Positions 1-10,221 of a stretch of 64,000 nucleotides of DNA are shown here, in pieces (the stretch's first letter is position 1; each line of letters begins with the position of its first letter). The notes beneath the pieces are model-generated. The model had not been told where the DNA came from. It saw nothing but the letters and a program-made list of their open reading frames with translations, and did not search any database. Position numbers and translations under genes: made by a program. Source of the DNA: Saccopteryx bilineata (lineage: Eukaryota > Chordata > Mammalia > Chiroptera > Emballonuridae); the NCBI RefSeq assembly GCF_036850765.1, contig NC_089490.1:107998574-108062573 (forward strand), written 5' to 3'.

Positions 1-59
1 TTGCCACCTCCCAGTACTGGGTGTCACCTGTATCCACTTCCCCACACTATAAAAGTAAT

Positions 60-345
60 ATATATGTTCATTGAGGAAAGTTTGGAAAATGCAAAAAGTA
101 ATAAAAAGGATTCACCCCAAATCCCACCACCCTGAGATAAATCACTGTTAATGTTTTAGTGTATTTGTCCTGTGTTTTTTCTATGCATATATAATTTATT
201 TTACTACAAGGTTGGGATCATGCTGTATTTATAGATTTGTATCCTGCTTTCTTGAACATATTGTGAGCATTTTCCCATGTCAATAAATATTCTTCAAAGA
301 TTAATGGCTATATGATATTCCATTGTATGAACTGCAGTAGACACT
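60..345 (-). repeat. Old L1 fragment
   Basis: The ATGATATTCCATTGTATGAA motif and the preceding T-rich text are typical of reverse-oriented L1M sequence near the 3' end. The first 60 bases hold nothing I recognise. Confidence 0.6.
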
Positions 346-658
346 GCTAATTGCCTACCCAATGCGATTCTTCTTTACTAACAGGAGACATCATGACCTA
401 CCCCCCTCCCAGAAAAAGAAAGGTGCCTGCTATCTTCCTGGGAGGCAGGTTGAGCCCTGTCAGCTCCAAAGAGTGACAAGAAATAGACTGGCACCAGGAA
501 GAGCAGAGTTGCTTTGCCGTTCGGCACCAGTCTTACAGAGAGCATCGGTGGCTCAGATTATGACAGATTAAGTGCCTGGATAATGCTCGAGTTTTTGTCA
601 AGGTGAGGCACTTGAAAATAACAAGAGATCCAGGTGACTTTAAAAAGTCTGCATGAGA

Positions 659-1037
659 GCCCTGGCCGGTTGGCTCAGTGGTAGAGCGTCGGCCTGGCGT
701 GCAGAAGTCCCGGGTTCGATTCCCGGCCAGGGCACACAGGAGAAGTGCCCATCTGCTTCTCCACCCCTTCCTTCCTCTCTCTTCCCCTCCCGCAGCCGAG
801 GCTCCATTGGAGTAAAGATGGCCCGGGCACTGGGGATGGCTCCTTGGCCTCTGCCCCAGGCGCTATAGTGGCTCTAGTCGCAACAGAGCGACGCCCCAGA
901 GGGACAGAGCATCGCCCCCTGGTGGGCAGAGCGTCGCCCCTGGTGGGCATGCCCGGTGGATCCCGGTCGGGCGCATGCGGGAGTCTGTCTGACTGTCTCT
1001 CCCCGTTTCCAGCTTCAGAAAAATACAAAAAAAAAAA
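659..1037 (+). repeat. Long bat SINE, family A
   Basis: The tRNA-like head (GGTTGGCTCAGTGGTAGAGC and GGGTTCGATTCC, the A and B boxes) is followed by a GC-rich body and a poly(A) tail. It is flanked by the target duplication AAAAAGTCTGCATG at 642-655 and 1,038-1,051. Confidence 0.92.
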
Positions 1038-1266
1038 AAAAAGTCTGCATGTGAAAAAAGAAAAGGTATCAGTCATGTTTACTGCTGTGTGGTCTACTTA
1101 TTGGCAGTAATTGTCTTGGAGACAGTCTTCATTATAATTCCAGAGGTGAGGGAGGGGGTGCAGGGATGGGGAGAGATGGGTTACTCTTCCAAGAAGAAAA
1201 TACCGAAAGTGCATTAAGTAATGGGAATTAATGAAGTAAATTTCATACTAAAAATGTGAGCCATAT

Positions 1267-1647
1267 GGCCCTGGCCGGTTGGCTCAGCGGTGGAGCGTCG
1301 GACTGGCGTGCGGGGGGACCCGGGTTCGATTCCAGGCCAGGGCACATGGGAGAGGCGCCCATTTGCTTCTCCACCCCCTCCCTCCTTCCTCTCTCTCTCT
1401 TCCCCTCCCGCAGCAGAGGCTCCATTGGAGCAAAGATGGCCCGGGCGCTGGGGATGGCTCCTTGGCCTCTGCCCCAGGCACTGGAGTGGCTCTGGTCGCT
1501 ACGGAGCGATGCCCCGGAGGGGCAGAGCATCGCCCCTTGGTGGACGTGCCGGGTGGATCCTGGTCGGGCGCATGCGGGAGTCTGTCTGACTGTCTCTCCC
1601 CGTTTCCAGCTTCAGAGGAGTACAAAAAAAAATAAATAAATAAAATA
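1267..1647 (+). repeat. Long bat SINE, family A (second tandem-oriented copy)
   Basis: It has the same head and body as the copy at 659. The target duplication AAAATGTGAGCCATA at 1,251-1,265 and 1,648-1,662 proves an independent insertion. Confidence 0.92.
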
Positions 1648-1659
1648 AAAATGTGAGCC

Positions 1660-2094
1660 ATACAAGGTCACTAGCTATTCAACGTAAAAATGAAGAGAGT
1701 GAAAGAGAAAGGGAGGAAGGTACATTCTTAAGCATATATATGAAAAAAGAAATTAAAAGTAATTTTAACTGAAGACACTTCTGGTTAAACAGAGCAATTT
1801 GAACACCTACATTTATCATGACCACCTGCTGAAAAAACCCCAATAAATTAGCAGTAAGTGGCTGTTTTCAGTAAGGCTTTAAGCCCAGTGGGATAATGAG
1901 AATGGGAAAGGTAAGAATAGCAGAAAAGAATGATCAGCAGAATTTTGGAAATGAAATTAGATAAATGAGAGATAAGTGACGTAAAAAGAAGATGCGGATG
2001 CTGAAAAATTAAATCGTACAAGAGCATGCATTCTCCGCGACCAACTGGGTGTCCTACAATTCAACTCCATTCTAACACCTGGAGATGGCATTAG
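1660..2094. other. Intergenic, nothing recognised
   Basis: AT-rich unique-looking sequence without a gene, RNA or clear repeat signature. Confidence 0.4.
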
Positions 2095-2745
2095 ATCACA
2101 CAGGTTTAGGGCCGGCTCAGTCCTACAAGACTACTCCCCACTTCAGACGCCAATCCCAAATCCACATTGTCATCTGTCCTACTGACCAAGGAGCTACAGA
2201 GAAGGTTCCAACAACCCCCTCTTCTTAGTTCAGTTACCTTGCTCAAGAGCTCACAGAACTGAGAAAGGCATTTTATTTATGAAATCATTTGTTATAAAAG
2301 GGTACAACCCAGAAACGACCAGATGGAGGGGGTGCGCAGGGCAAGGCTTGGGGAAGGGCCCAGAGCTCCCAGGCCCTCCCTAGGGGCACCAGTCACCTGG
2401 CACCTGTGTTCACCAGCCCGGAAGCTCAATGACCCCATCCTTCTGGGGTCTGTGAGACTTTATAGGCATTGGTTGATGAAATCATAGGCCACTGGTGACT
2501 GATTGCACCCGACTCTCCACCCCAGTGGTCAAGGGGTGGGACTGAAAGTTCCAACCCTCGAGTCACCTGGTTGGTTCTCCTGGCAGCCAGCCCCCTGCCT
2601 TAGGTGCTTTCCCAAAGTCACCTTAGTAACCTAACAAAAGACACCTTTATCCCTTTCATCACATAGGAAATTGCAAGGGTTTTCTGAGCTCTGTGCAAGA
2701 AATTGGGACAAAGATCAAATATTTATATTTATTACAAACAGCAAT
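2095..2745 (-). repeat. Ancient LTR, ERVL-like
   Basis: Blocks such as ACAACCCAGAAACGACCAG and GGCATTGGTTGATGAAATCA match, from memory, an old mammalian LTR in reverse orientation. The subfamily is not certain, and the edges are approximate. Confidence 0.5.
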
Positions 2746-3029
2746 ATCACAGTTTGTTATGGTCATCATCATCACAAAAAGTGGTAACAGCAGGAACCAA
2801 ATTAAAACTCAGGACAGTGTTATAAGTGCTTCATCAGTAACTCTCCCCTGGAAAATCTTCCAGTTAAATCCTAGAGGTCCTTCTGTATATTTTGTTAAAG
2901 AAGTCTGACCTTCCTTTTCATTACCTTCCCCGCATCAGTAGCCGATTTTACCGTTGCTTTCTCCAGGGCAGAAACACAAGACAGGAAAAATGATAGGTGT
3001 AAATACTACAGACACTATCTCACTTGGTA

Positions 3030-3176
3030 CATCAATATAGGTAAGGATTCTTACACCTTTTACCTGATGAGAAAATTGGAGTTCAGAAAGATAAAGCAAC
3101 TCGTTCAAAGTCACAAAGCTGGAATTGGTAGGCCAGGAATGTCATGCCTATCTGTAACGACCCCAAAATTATGTTT
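3030..3176 (-). repeat. MIR fragment, cut by the LTR element
   Basis: The text GATGAGAAAATTGGAGTTCAG and AAGTCACAAAGCTGG matches the MIR core in reverse. Confidence 0.55.
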
Positions 3177-3181
3177 CATGT

Positions 3182-3517
3182 TGTAATGCTGGTGGCCAAG
3201 GCCAGGCAGGTTCACATTGGATTCGGGCAGATGGTAGATTAACTGCAGAGCTGGAAAGTGTTGGGCCATTCTGTTTAATAAAGTCGCACAACGGAGGACA
3301 AGCACACAGGCGGGGGACACCACCCCTCAGGCAAACAAACAGCAAAATGGCCCCTCAGTGGCAGGCAGGCAATCACCATCCACAATCCCCCTGAGTGCAA
3401 GCACCCATAGCCTACATAGGCCATACACACGTGGTGCTGCCACATGCTCACGCACTGACCAGGCAGGGTGCTTGCAGCTGGTAATCCCGTGAGCAAGCCC
3501 AACACAGCTGGCCCGCA
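3182..3517 (-). repeat. 3' LTR of the compact element
   Basis: On the minus strand it starts TGCGGGCCAG (a mutated TGTGGGGCAG) and ends ATTACA at 3,182. It is 336 bp against 352 bp for its partner; the difference comes from small indels. It interrupts an older MIR-like sequence on its left. Confidence 0.85.
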
Positions 3518-3529
3518 TTCCACCCCTTT
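3518..3529 (-). other. Polypurine tract before the 3' LTR
   Basis: The minus strand reads AAAGGGGTGGAA directly before the TG of the 3' LTR. This is the position and composition expected of a plus-strand primer tract, with one pyrimidine. Confidence 0.7.
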
Positions 3530-4123
3530 AGGGTTGCTCACCTCACAGTAGGTATATTACATACATTCCAAAAATGACAATCACAAAGGTGTCCTTCACA
3601 ATTTCTTCCTGAGCAGTCTGCCCAGGGAGTTAACTGGAGGCCCACCTCCAACTCCCCACCCCACGGTGCCAACAAGGCCCCCCATCATAGGTGGGGGCCT
3701 GTACAGTCCAGGGCCATCTCCACTGAAACCAAAAATGTCCTTGGTGTGTCTGCAACTGTGTGAGAGCAGCTTCCCAGGGCAGGAGGGCGTCCACCAGAGC
3801 TGCCCCCCATTGGGGTCTCTCATACTGTCCAAAGGCGGCATGTCCATCTAACAGGAGAGCCGGTGCCTCCCTGATTGCAGTCCAAGAGTCAGTCCATGAT
3901 GGACAGCCTAGCTGTCCACAAATCACCGTGGTAAAGGTCCATTACAGGCAACTAGGTTCACAAAGGCCTCAGGCCTCCTCCCTCATCCCTGCCGTCATAC
4001 CAGCTCCGGAGATGCTGCCCCAAGGGGGGGAGTGTGGCAACAGTGTCCAGCCTCTCCACCTCTGCTCCAGAGAGCATGATGCCATCCCCTAAGCCCCACA
4101 ATCACAGCAAGCCCACCAGGGGC

Positions 4124-4357
4124 TCAGTAGCTACTCTTTGCTGCTGGGTTTTTACCTTCTGGACAACCACTGGCCAAGCTCAGAAGAGGAGCTGGAAACG
4201 CAAGCTCCTGCTGATTCAGAGCCGCTCTGGCACAGCTCCATCTTCGGCTCTCAGCCTGAAGCTGAACCCGCAGTTGTTCCTCCAACTGGCTGCTGCCAAT
4301 GTTCAACCTCCAGGGCAAACAGCAACTCACAAACCCATTTGGATTCCTTTCCAGCAC
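4124..4357 (-). pseudogene. In-frame continuation of the LTR element's small frame after a stop
   Basis: It begins at the codon after the TGA at 4,358-4,360, is 77 codons long and has no initiating ATG (the first codon is GTG). It contains a Glu/Gln/Leu-rich helix (LEEQLRVQLQAESR) compatible with a coiled coil. It may once have been one frame with the preceding membrane-segment frame. Function is unknown. Confidence 0.3.
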
Positions 4358-4567
4358 TCACTCCAGTTTAAGCCATTGTTGCCACTGGGTCTGCAACTCA
4401 CCCTGGAGCTCTTGACCTCGGGCGCCTCTTGCACAGAGCTCTCGGTTTCCTCTCACAGGGCTGTAAAAAACACAGCCTATGGCCCCCAAAAGGACAGCCA
4501 TAAATAGCCATAACAACGACCAGTCCTCTACCCCACCCCTCAAGGGTGGCTGCAACTCCATACTCAT
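4358..4567 (-). CDS. Small reading frame of the LTR element: membrane segment plus Gln-rich helix
   Basis: This is a 69-codon frame starting at ATG 4,567-4,565, only about 10 nt downstream of the primer binding site. An acidic/Pro-rich start is followed by about 20 uninterrupted hydrophobic residues (codons encoded around 4,522-4,463), then a basic patch and a Gln/Leu/Trp-rich helix that looks coiled-coil-like. It ends at an in-frame TGA at 4,358-4,360. The same frame continues beyond that stop to about 4,124. The frame also stays open upstream through the LTR end. It resembles neither gag nor pol, and I do not recognise a family. It may be a non-functional frame in an old element. Confidence 0.35.
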   Translation of the reverse strand: MSMELQPPLRGGVEDWSLLWLFMAVLLGAIGCVFYSPVRGNRELCARGARGQELQGELQTQWQQWLKLE

Positions 4568-4576
4568 CTGCTCCAA

Positions 4577-4594
4577 ACTCTGCTCGCTGCGCCA
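4577..4594 (-). other. Primer binding site, tRNA-Ser(UGA) type
   Basis: Two bases after the 5' LTR, the minus strand reads TGGCGCAGCGAGCAG followed by AGT. From memory, the first 15 bases are the exact complement of the 3' end (with CCA) of mammalian tRNA-Ser(UGA), and most of the next bases also pair. A TGG start at this position is the rule for retroviral primer binding sites. Confidence 0.75.
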
Positions 4595-4596
4595 GA

Positions 4597-4948
4597 TATA
4601 ATGCTGGTGGCTGAGGCCAGGCAGGTTCACATTGGATTCAGGCAGATGATAGAAAAACTGCGGAGCTGGAAAGGGTTGGGCCATTCCATTTAATAAAGTC
4701 TCACAATGGCGGACAAGCACATAGGCAGGGGAAAACCTCTTCTCTGGCACACAAACAGCAAGAATGGGCCCTCACAGTGGCAGGCAGACAATCCATGCGT
4801 CCACAATCCCCCATCTCACTCGAGCTCAAGCAGCCATAGCCTTATAGAGGCTATGCACTCGTGCCTCGGCCAGGTGCTCACACACTGATCAACCAAAAGG
4901 GCTTGCAGCTGGTAACCCCGCAAGCAAGCCTAACACGGCTGCCCCACA
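4597..4948 (-). repeat. 5' LTR of the compact element
   Basis: On the minus strand it runs from TGTGGGGCAG to ...ATTATA (normally ...ATTACA, mutated at the end). It holds a TATA-like CTCTATAAGG and an ATTAAA poly(A) signal after a GAGACTTT motif. It is about 88-89 percent identical by eye to the 3' LTR over the part compared. Confidence 0.85.
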
Positions 4949-5099
4949 CATGTCTAATGAAGAGGCATACAGCTGATTCTTTAGAAACCTGTGCTAAACC
5001 CTCGCTCTCTCCCACATATCTGGGGAGCAGGCAAGAAGGAAGGAAGTGAGGGACAGGAAAGCCATCATCAGTCTCCATTTTCACCTCTAAGTTTTGGGG

Positions 5100-5290
5100 A
5101 ATAATAAGAATTACATGTAGTAAGTACTTATTCTGTGACGCTGAGGGCTTTGTGTGATTAGTCTCACTTTAGTCCTAACAACCACCTTAAGGCATAGCCA
5201 CTGTTGTTATTCCTCATTGCCAGATAGGAAAGGGAGGCCTAAAGGTTAGGTCACTTAGCAGTTGATTGAACTGGTCTCAAGCACAGACGG
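5100..5290 (-). repeat. MIR
   Basis: Reverse MIR core: a TTATTCCTCATTGCCAGATAGG-like region followed by AGGTTAGGTCACTTAGC. Confidence 0.6.
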
Positions 5291-5654
5291 GCAGATCCTC
5301 GGCCATGCCCTCCACCCATCACAGCGAGCCGTACTGGGCTCCGCAGCCTGACCCAAGATGCCTCTGCTTTTTTCCATCTCATTTTGGGGAACTTTCTGAG
5401 CATCCCTGGATATTACTTCATTTTCAGTTTTGAGTCTGAAGATCTTGACAAACTGTCTAGCTATCCATCTAGCCCAGCTATCCTATCCTGGGGCTCTGCT
5501 TCTTGATTCAAATCAGTTTCATCTGGTCATTAAACACTTTCACTGGCCATCTAGTGCCTGCTCATTTGCAGCTCCCAGCAAAGCTGTGGTGGGAGTTTTC
5601 CCAGGATCCTCCTCAGTCACAGACAGGGGCCCTGTGGCTCAGAGAGGTGTGTGT

Positions 5655-5806
5655 TAATTGATTTTAGAGAGAGAAACATCAATTTGTTATTCCACTTACT
5701 TATGCATTCATTGGTTGATTCTTATATGTGCCCTAACCGGGGATTGAATCGCAACCTTGGCCTTTTGGGACAACACTCTAACCAACTGAGCTATTCAGCC
5801 AGGGCC
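5655..5806 (-). repeat. Short bat SINE, family D
   Basis: The reverse complement starts GGCCCTGGCTGAATAGCTC and ends with the AATCAACCAATGAATGCATA block. Confidence 0.85.
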
Positions 5807-5879
5807 TTGGAGAGGTATATTAACAGAACTAGTACTCAGCAAAATCAGGACATGTGACCTCAATTCTCACCTGCTCCCT

Positions 5880-6251
5880 CGTAATGCCAGTGGTTGAGGC
5901 CAGGCAGGTTCACATTGGATTCGGGCAGACAGTAGAAGAACTGCAGAGCCAGAAAAGGTCAGGCCATCCCCATTTATTGGAAGCCTGAAGAGACAGGCAT
6001 GTGAACAAGCGAAGGAAAACCTGGTTTTCGCAGCAGAGGGCAAGGGATCAGGAAAACTGCCCCTGAAGGAATCAGGGAACCGCACCTCACAGTGGCAGAA
6101 GAGCGATCCGGGAAAACCACCACTGAAGGAAAGCACCAATAGCTTTTCAGACACACACGTGGCTTCCTGCCACATGTGCATGCACTAATCATGCAAAGCG
6201 CTTGCAGCTGGGAAACCAGAGCGCAAGCCAAACGCAGCTGTTTTCCCTACA
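5880..6251 (-). repeat. Solo LTR, diverged relative of the compact element's LTR
   Basis: It shares the conserved end (CCAGGCAGGTTCACATTGGA on the plus strand) and the GCTTGCAGCTGG block, but has a different middle. Flanking 5-mers (TCCCT/TCCCA) match at four of five positions. The right flank also resembles a polypurine tract, so it could instead be the 3' LTR of a truncated copy. Confidence 0.7.
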
Positions 6252-6259
6252 TCCCACCC

Positions 6260-7750
6260 CAGAGGCACACCCAGGTTCTAATCATAGGAGGTGGGCAGTA
6301 AGGGCACATCGTGTCTTTGGGCCTTCCTCCCTGCACACACATATTTCATTTTCTACTCTCTCCTCATCACCCTCACAGTCATTATATCAACGCCGTACCT
6401 CTAAAATTGCTGAGAGGGTGCCACTCTGGGGAGAGCGACCACTCACCTGGCCTCTCCCCCACCTGCCCTCTGCACTCCGGCCCCTCATCTGGTCAGCCCA
6501 GCACAGGCAGGTAGCGGGCAGGCAGCCCTTGCCACCTCTAGCAAACATTAAGAGTTTCCTCTCCCCCAGGGTTGGAAAAACTCTGCGCACCTGAAAGACC
6601 AGACTGCAAGCTTCCTAGTCTCAATGCTTCTGAAACAGAAGCAAAAGGGAAAAGGCCCTGCTAGCGTGCAGGCCGCCATTCCTGGGCCTGGCCAACCTAC
6701 TTTACACGCGCCTCACCGTGAGGAGAGGAGAGCTTGGACACGGAGTGGGATGGGGGAGGTTGGTGGGCTCCTGTTTTCCTTGGTGTCAATTAACATAATT
6801 TAAAAAGCAAAGGGGGAAAGCCTGGGTGTCCGGGTGACTGCTTTTGCACTTTGAACTTTTTCATCCTTCGGGGCTGATGATGGCCAAGTGACCCATATTT
6901 AAAAACCATTTACAATAAAATGATACACTTTCCTTTGTGCCATCAGCTTCCCTGATGAAAAGCAAAAATGTTTTAAAATTGTTCCTTTTTGTCAGCGGTA
7001 ATGGCTGTGCTATATTTCAGCTCGTCCCTCTTGTGGGCACAGAAAGGGAAGGGTAATAAAGGGCACAGCTGTGGACACTTTATGGCCTGCTTGGGGGGTA
7101 GAGCAGGCGGGGGGAAGGGGCTGCAGGGTGGCAAGAAACAGATTGACTGCCTGTCAACAAATGCAGCTGGGAAAAGAGAAAGCTCTTAAAGAGCTAAGCA
7201 ACTTAAAGTCCAAGATAAATGAGATTCCTATTTGGAAAGAAATAAATGGAGGTAGAATTCAATAAAAGCTGGCTGAAAAGAGGAGGGTTCCCAAAGCCCC
7301 TTTCTGCAGCGAGGCAGTTCCTGAGAGAAATGAGTAGAGCGGCCCTCAGAGAGGGGGCATGCAGCCCAGAGACACACGAAGCCACATCCTGGCCAACAGG
7401 CCCCACAGGCCAGGCCTGGCACAGCTGGGCTCCAGGGAGCCCCGCCAGGTACAGAGAGAGGTGCCCCAGGAAACTCAGACACACTTCTGTCTCAGGGCCA
7501 CTTGGGCCTTGCATGTGGGCCAAGGGCAGAGAAGCCTAAGATGACCTGTCTGGTGTGAGGCTGTGTCATGTGTGACAGAAAAAACACTGCAGTGTGGCTC
7601 GAAGACCAGGTCGCGTCCCAGGTCAGGCACCTGAACATAACTTAGCGCATAAGTCGAAGACATACAAGTCACCACCTCCCTTAAAGATCACTGGTTTAGA
7701 TGGCTGATGCTTAGAGCGAATTAAAAAACAAAACAAAATAAAAAGCCCTT
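6260..7750. other. Intergenic, mostly unique sequence
   Basis: No gene or clear repeat was seen. The stretch 6,880-7,030 has low-complexity-free AT-rich text that could be conserved non-coding DNA. Several overlapping frames on both strands at 7,200-7,540 look like chance frames. Confidence 0.35.
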
Positions 7751-7779
7751 CCTTCTTAACAAGTAAAGGTGTATAGATC

Positions 7780-8000
7780 CAAGTAAGGGTGGTTCCAGTC
7801 TGAACATTTCTCTGCCCATGTCCTCACCTCCTGCACCGAATCTCCAGCCATACTCACCTCCTCGCCCTTCCCTGACGTTCCCTTATACCTGCCCAAGCTA
7901 CTCCAGAACAATGAATCCCCACTTCTATGCTTGGTGAACTCAGCTTCTAATATCCACCTCAAAGTCACCTCCTCTGTGACACCTTCCAAGAGATCCTAAA
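7780..8000 (+). repeat. L2 fragment
   Basis: AAAGTCACCTCCTCTGTGAC followed by a CCTTCC-type block matches the L2 3' region (TCAAATGTCACCTCCTC...). Confidence 0.5.
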
Positions 8001-8414
8001 AGAAAAAACAAAACAGTTTTTTTTTATTTTCTCCTTTCATTGTGCTTATGTATATATTTATTCCCTGAACACTTTATTAAGTTGCTACAATGAGCCAGAG
8101 TGTGAGCAATGAAATGAATGAATATATATATAAAGGAGTCAAGAGCACACAGCACACTGAAAGCCCTGGCTAAGTGTGAGCTATGATGATGATGGTCACG
8201 ATAAAGGTATGGCTGATGCTGGAGGTCAGAAGGAGAAAGCTGAAATGCGATCCAGGATTCAAAAAGCCTAGAGCTGCTGAGAAGGTCCCCAAGAAGTGAC
8301 AAGACAGTGTGACGAGTACTTTCTAATGAAGCACAGGGTGCTGTGGGATCACTTGGCCAGTATTTTAATTCAATTCAGGTTCTGGGCAAGGTCAGAAAAG
8401 TTCCTCTAAGGAAG

Positions 8415-8745
8415 CTGTCTCTGTCTGTTGTCGCTGCTATAACAAATTGCCACAGGCTGGGTGGCTTATAAACATAGTCCTAGGGACTGGAGGTCTGAGA
8501 TCGGGGTACAGCATGGATGAACGAGGGCCCTTCTGGGGGTTACCGATCTCTCGTTGTGCCCTTGCATGGCCAAAGGGGACAGGAAGCTCTCTCTATCCTT
8601 TTTTATAAAGGCGCTGATCCTTTTCATGAGCATGCTGTCCTCATGACAATCACCTCCCAAATGCCCCACCTCGGTCATGTTGGGCATGAGCATTTCAACA
8701 CGTGAATTTGGGGCTGACACAAACATTCAGACCATAGCAGAGGAG
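8415..8745 (-). repeat. MLT1-type MaLR LTR
   Basis: In reverse: GCTGCTATAACAAATTGCCA, GGGTGGCTTATAAAC, CTCATGACAATCACC and ACATTCAGACCATAGCA, the hallmark blocks of MLT1 LTRs. Confidence 0.75.
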
Positions 8746-9149
8746 GCACAGAATGGAGCTGTACAAATTAATGTGAATACATAGTCCAAGAAGCTGCCAA
8801 GCCTCCCCACCTTTCAGCACTCTCCTTTGGGAGTCCCTGAGAGCCGGTTTACTCAAGGCTTGGGTCAAGCCTCATTTCTGACCCAAGTTCATGACCCAGC
8901 TTGATCGCCCATCTTGTTCAGGACACCCAGCTCATAAATAGTGCCAGGATTCGGATCTATATCTCACTAGGAAGCTTCCGGAGGGATGTTGCCCTGTGTT
9001 TTCCTTTCACAACATTTCTCACAACTTGTAATTACATGATTATATATTTGTGAGTATGTGTTTACCGTCTGTCTCCCCCACTGGCGGCATGCATTTCGCT
9101 CAACACCGAATTCGCAGGGCCAGAACGCAGCAAAGGTTCATCAGTTCTG

Positions 9150-9880
9150 TGGGACACTTTCCTGGGGCCCGCACGCCCGGGACCCAGGCCCCGCCCACCA
9201 CTAGGGCCCGCCCCGTCCACGCAGTCCCGCCCACCCCTCGCCAGGCCCCGCCCCTCCCAGCTAGCCGGGTTGAACGCGTGGGCGTTGGCGGCGGAGCACA
9301 CAGCACTGCAGAGCAGCTCGGCCAGGCGGCCTCGGCGAGCTCTCTGCCATCCCCGCCCCGGGCCGACCCCCTCTGCCACCCGGCCGCGGAAGGCTCCAGC
9401 TCGGCGCCTGTAGTCTGGAAAGAGCGGGAGGTCCGACACCGCTGGGAATCTGTCACGAAACCTCTGACCCCGGCAGCTCCCCCGGGGTTTAGTCCCTTTA
9501 GGACGGATTGAGTAACTCTATCCCGGTAAATGAAAGGCGACAACCAGTCGCCCAGGCGGTTCCCGCGCAAAAGGGGCAGGAGGACAGCCGCCTGCCTGTT
9601 GACCGCCCTTGGGAGTCCCGATGGGAGGGAAGGGAAGCGCCGCCGACGGAGCTCACAGGCTTGCTGAACTACGGCACTCCGCTCTCTGCTTTCCAGAAGT
9701 CCGCGGAGTTGGTGGACCTGGGCCTAGAGGGGAGCGTCTGAGCCCGGCTGAGGTGTAAGCGGGGAGGTGGCGGGCCTGCGTGAGAGCGCCGGGCCTGAGG
9801 GCAGGTGGGCGGCGCCCCGGGCGAGAGCGCGGCCTAATGAGGTGGGGGGGGGGGGGGCAGGCGCCTCCTTCCCCGGGCTC
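9150..9880. promoter_or_regulatory. Orphan CpG island, possible promoter of an unrecognised transcript
   Basis: About 700 bp of CpG-rich DNA has at least four GC boxes (CCCGCCC type) between 9,185 and 9,255, and ends in a run of about 16 G at 9,843-9,858. A possible splice donor (GTAAGC) is at 9,755. No recognisable coding exon is found; reading frames on both strands overlap each other and look compositional. It lies about 32 kb upstream of the TMEM263 promoter. It could serve a lncRNA, a distal promoter or a CpG-rich enhancer. Confidence 0.55.
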
Positions 9881-9984
9881 TGCCCCGACATTACTTGATG
9901 AAATTGCTCGGAACTAAGTACACACGAGTAAAATGTTTAAGTTCAGTGGGTTGTATCAATACCAATTTCCTGCCAGTGATACTG

Positions 9985-10135
9985 AATTAAAGTTATGCAG
10001 GACCCTTTCTAACAACTTCATTTTATCTTACCTTTTAAAAGACCCTGTCTCCAAATACAATCACATCCTTAAGTACTGAGTTACAACTTGAGCATGACAG
10101 TGCTGGGGGAAACAGTTCAGTCCGTAACACCACCA
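9985..10135 (-). repeat. MaLR-like LTR fragment
   Basis: AAGACCCTGTCTCCAAATAC and CAGTTCAGTCCGTAACACC match the 5' end of an MLT/MST-like LTR in reverse. Confidence 0.45.
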
Positions 10136-10221
10136 CAGGTTGTTTTTCAAGGATCTTAGAAAAATGAACGAGCATAGAGAAGGTACAAATAAGGGGCGAA
10201 GGCCTTAAGGCTGAGACCAGC

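Larger units (their letters stand above)
3182..4948 (-). mobile_element. Complete compact LTR retrotransposon (non-autonomous, ERVL/ERV-S-like), reverse orientation
   Basis: Two related LTRs (3,182-3,517 and 4,597-4,948) in the same orientation flank about 1.08 kb. The whole is bounded by an exact 5-bp target duplication CATGT at 3,177-3,181 and 4,949-4,953. Read on the minus strand there is a primer binding site 2 nt after the 5' LTR and a purine-rich tract just before the 3' LTR. No gag, protease, reverse transcriptase or integrase is visible, so the element must have relied on enzymes supplied in trans. Over the first 120 bp the LTRs differ at roughly one position in nine, so the insertion is old. 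The 5-bp duplication and serine-tRNA primer point to class III (ERVL-like) relatives. This is an inference. Confidence 0.85.

Noticed and set aside
659..740. tRNA-like sequences with A and B boxes
   Set aside because: They are heads of SINEs with bodies, poly(A) tails and target duplications, not free tRNA genes.
675..1661. Frames of 95-133 codons with a repeated MRESV / SDCLSPFP pattern
   Set aside because: All lie in family A SINEs and recur at 30.8, 32.5 and 54 kb; they are translations of a repeat.
3111..4092. Other frames in the LTR element on both strands
   Set aside because: No gag, protease or polymerase motif, and they overlap LTR sequence. Only the frame starting after the primer site seemed worth reporting.
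9050..9741. Frames of 125-156 codons in the 9-kb CpG island
   Set aside because: Competing frames on both strands and no domain; best explained by low stop density in GC-rich DNA.
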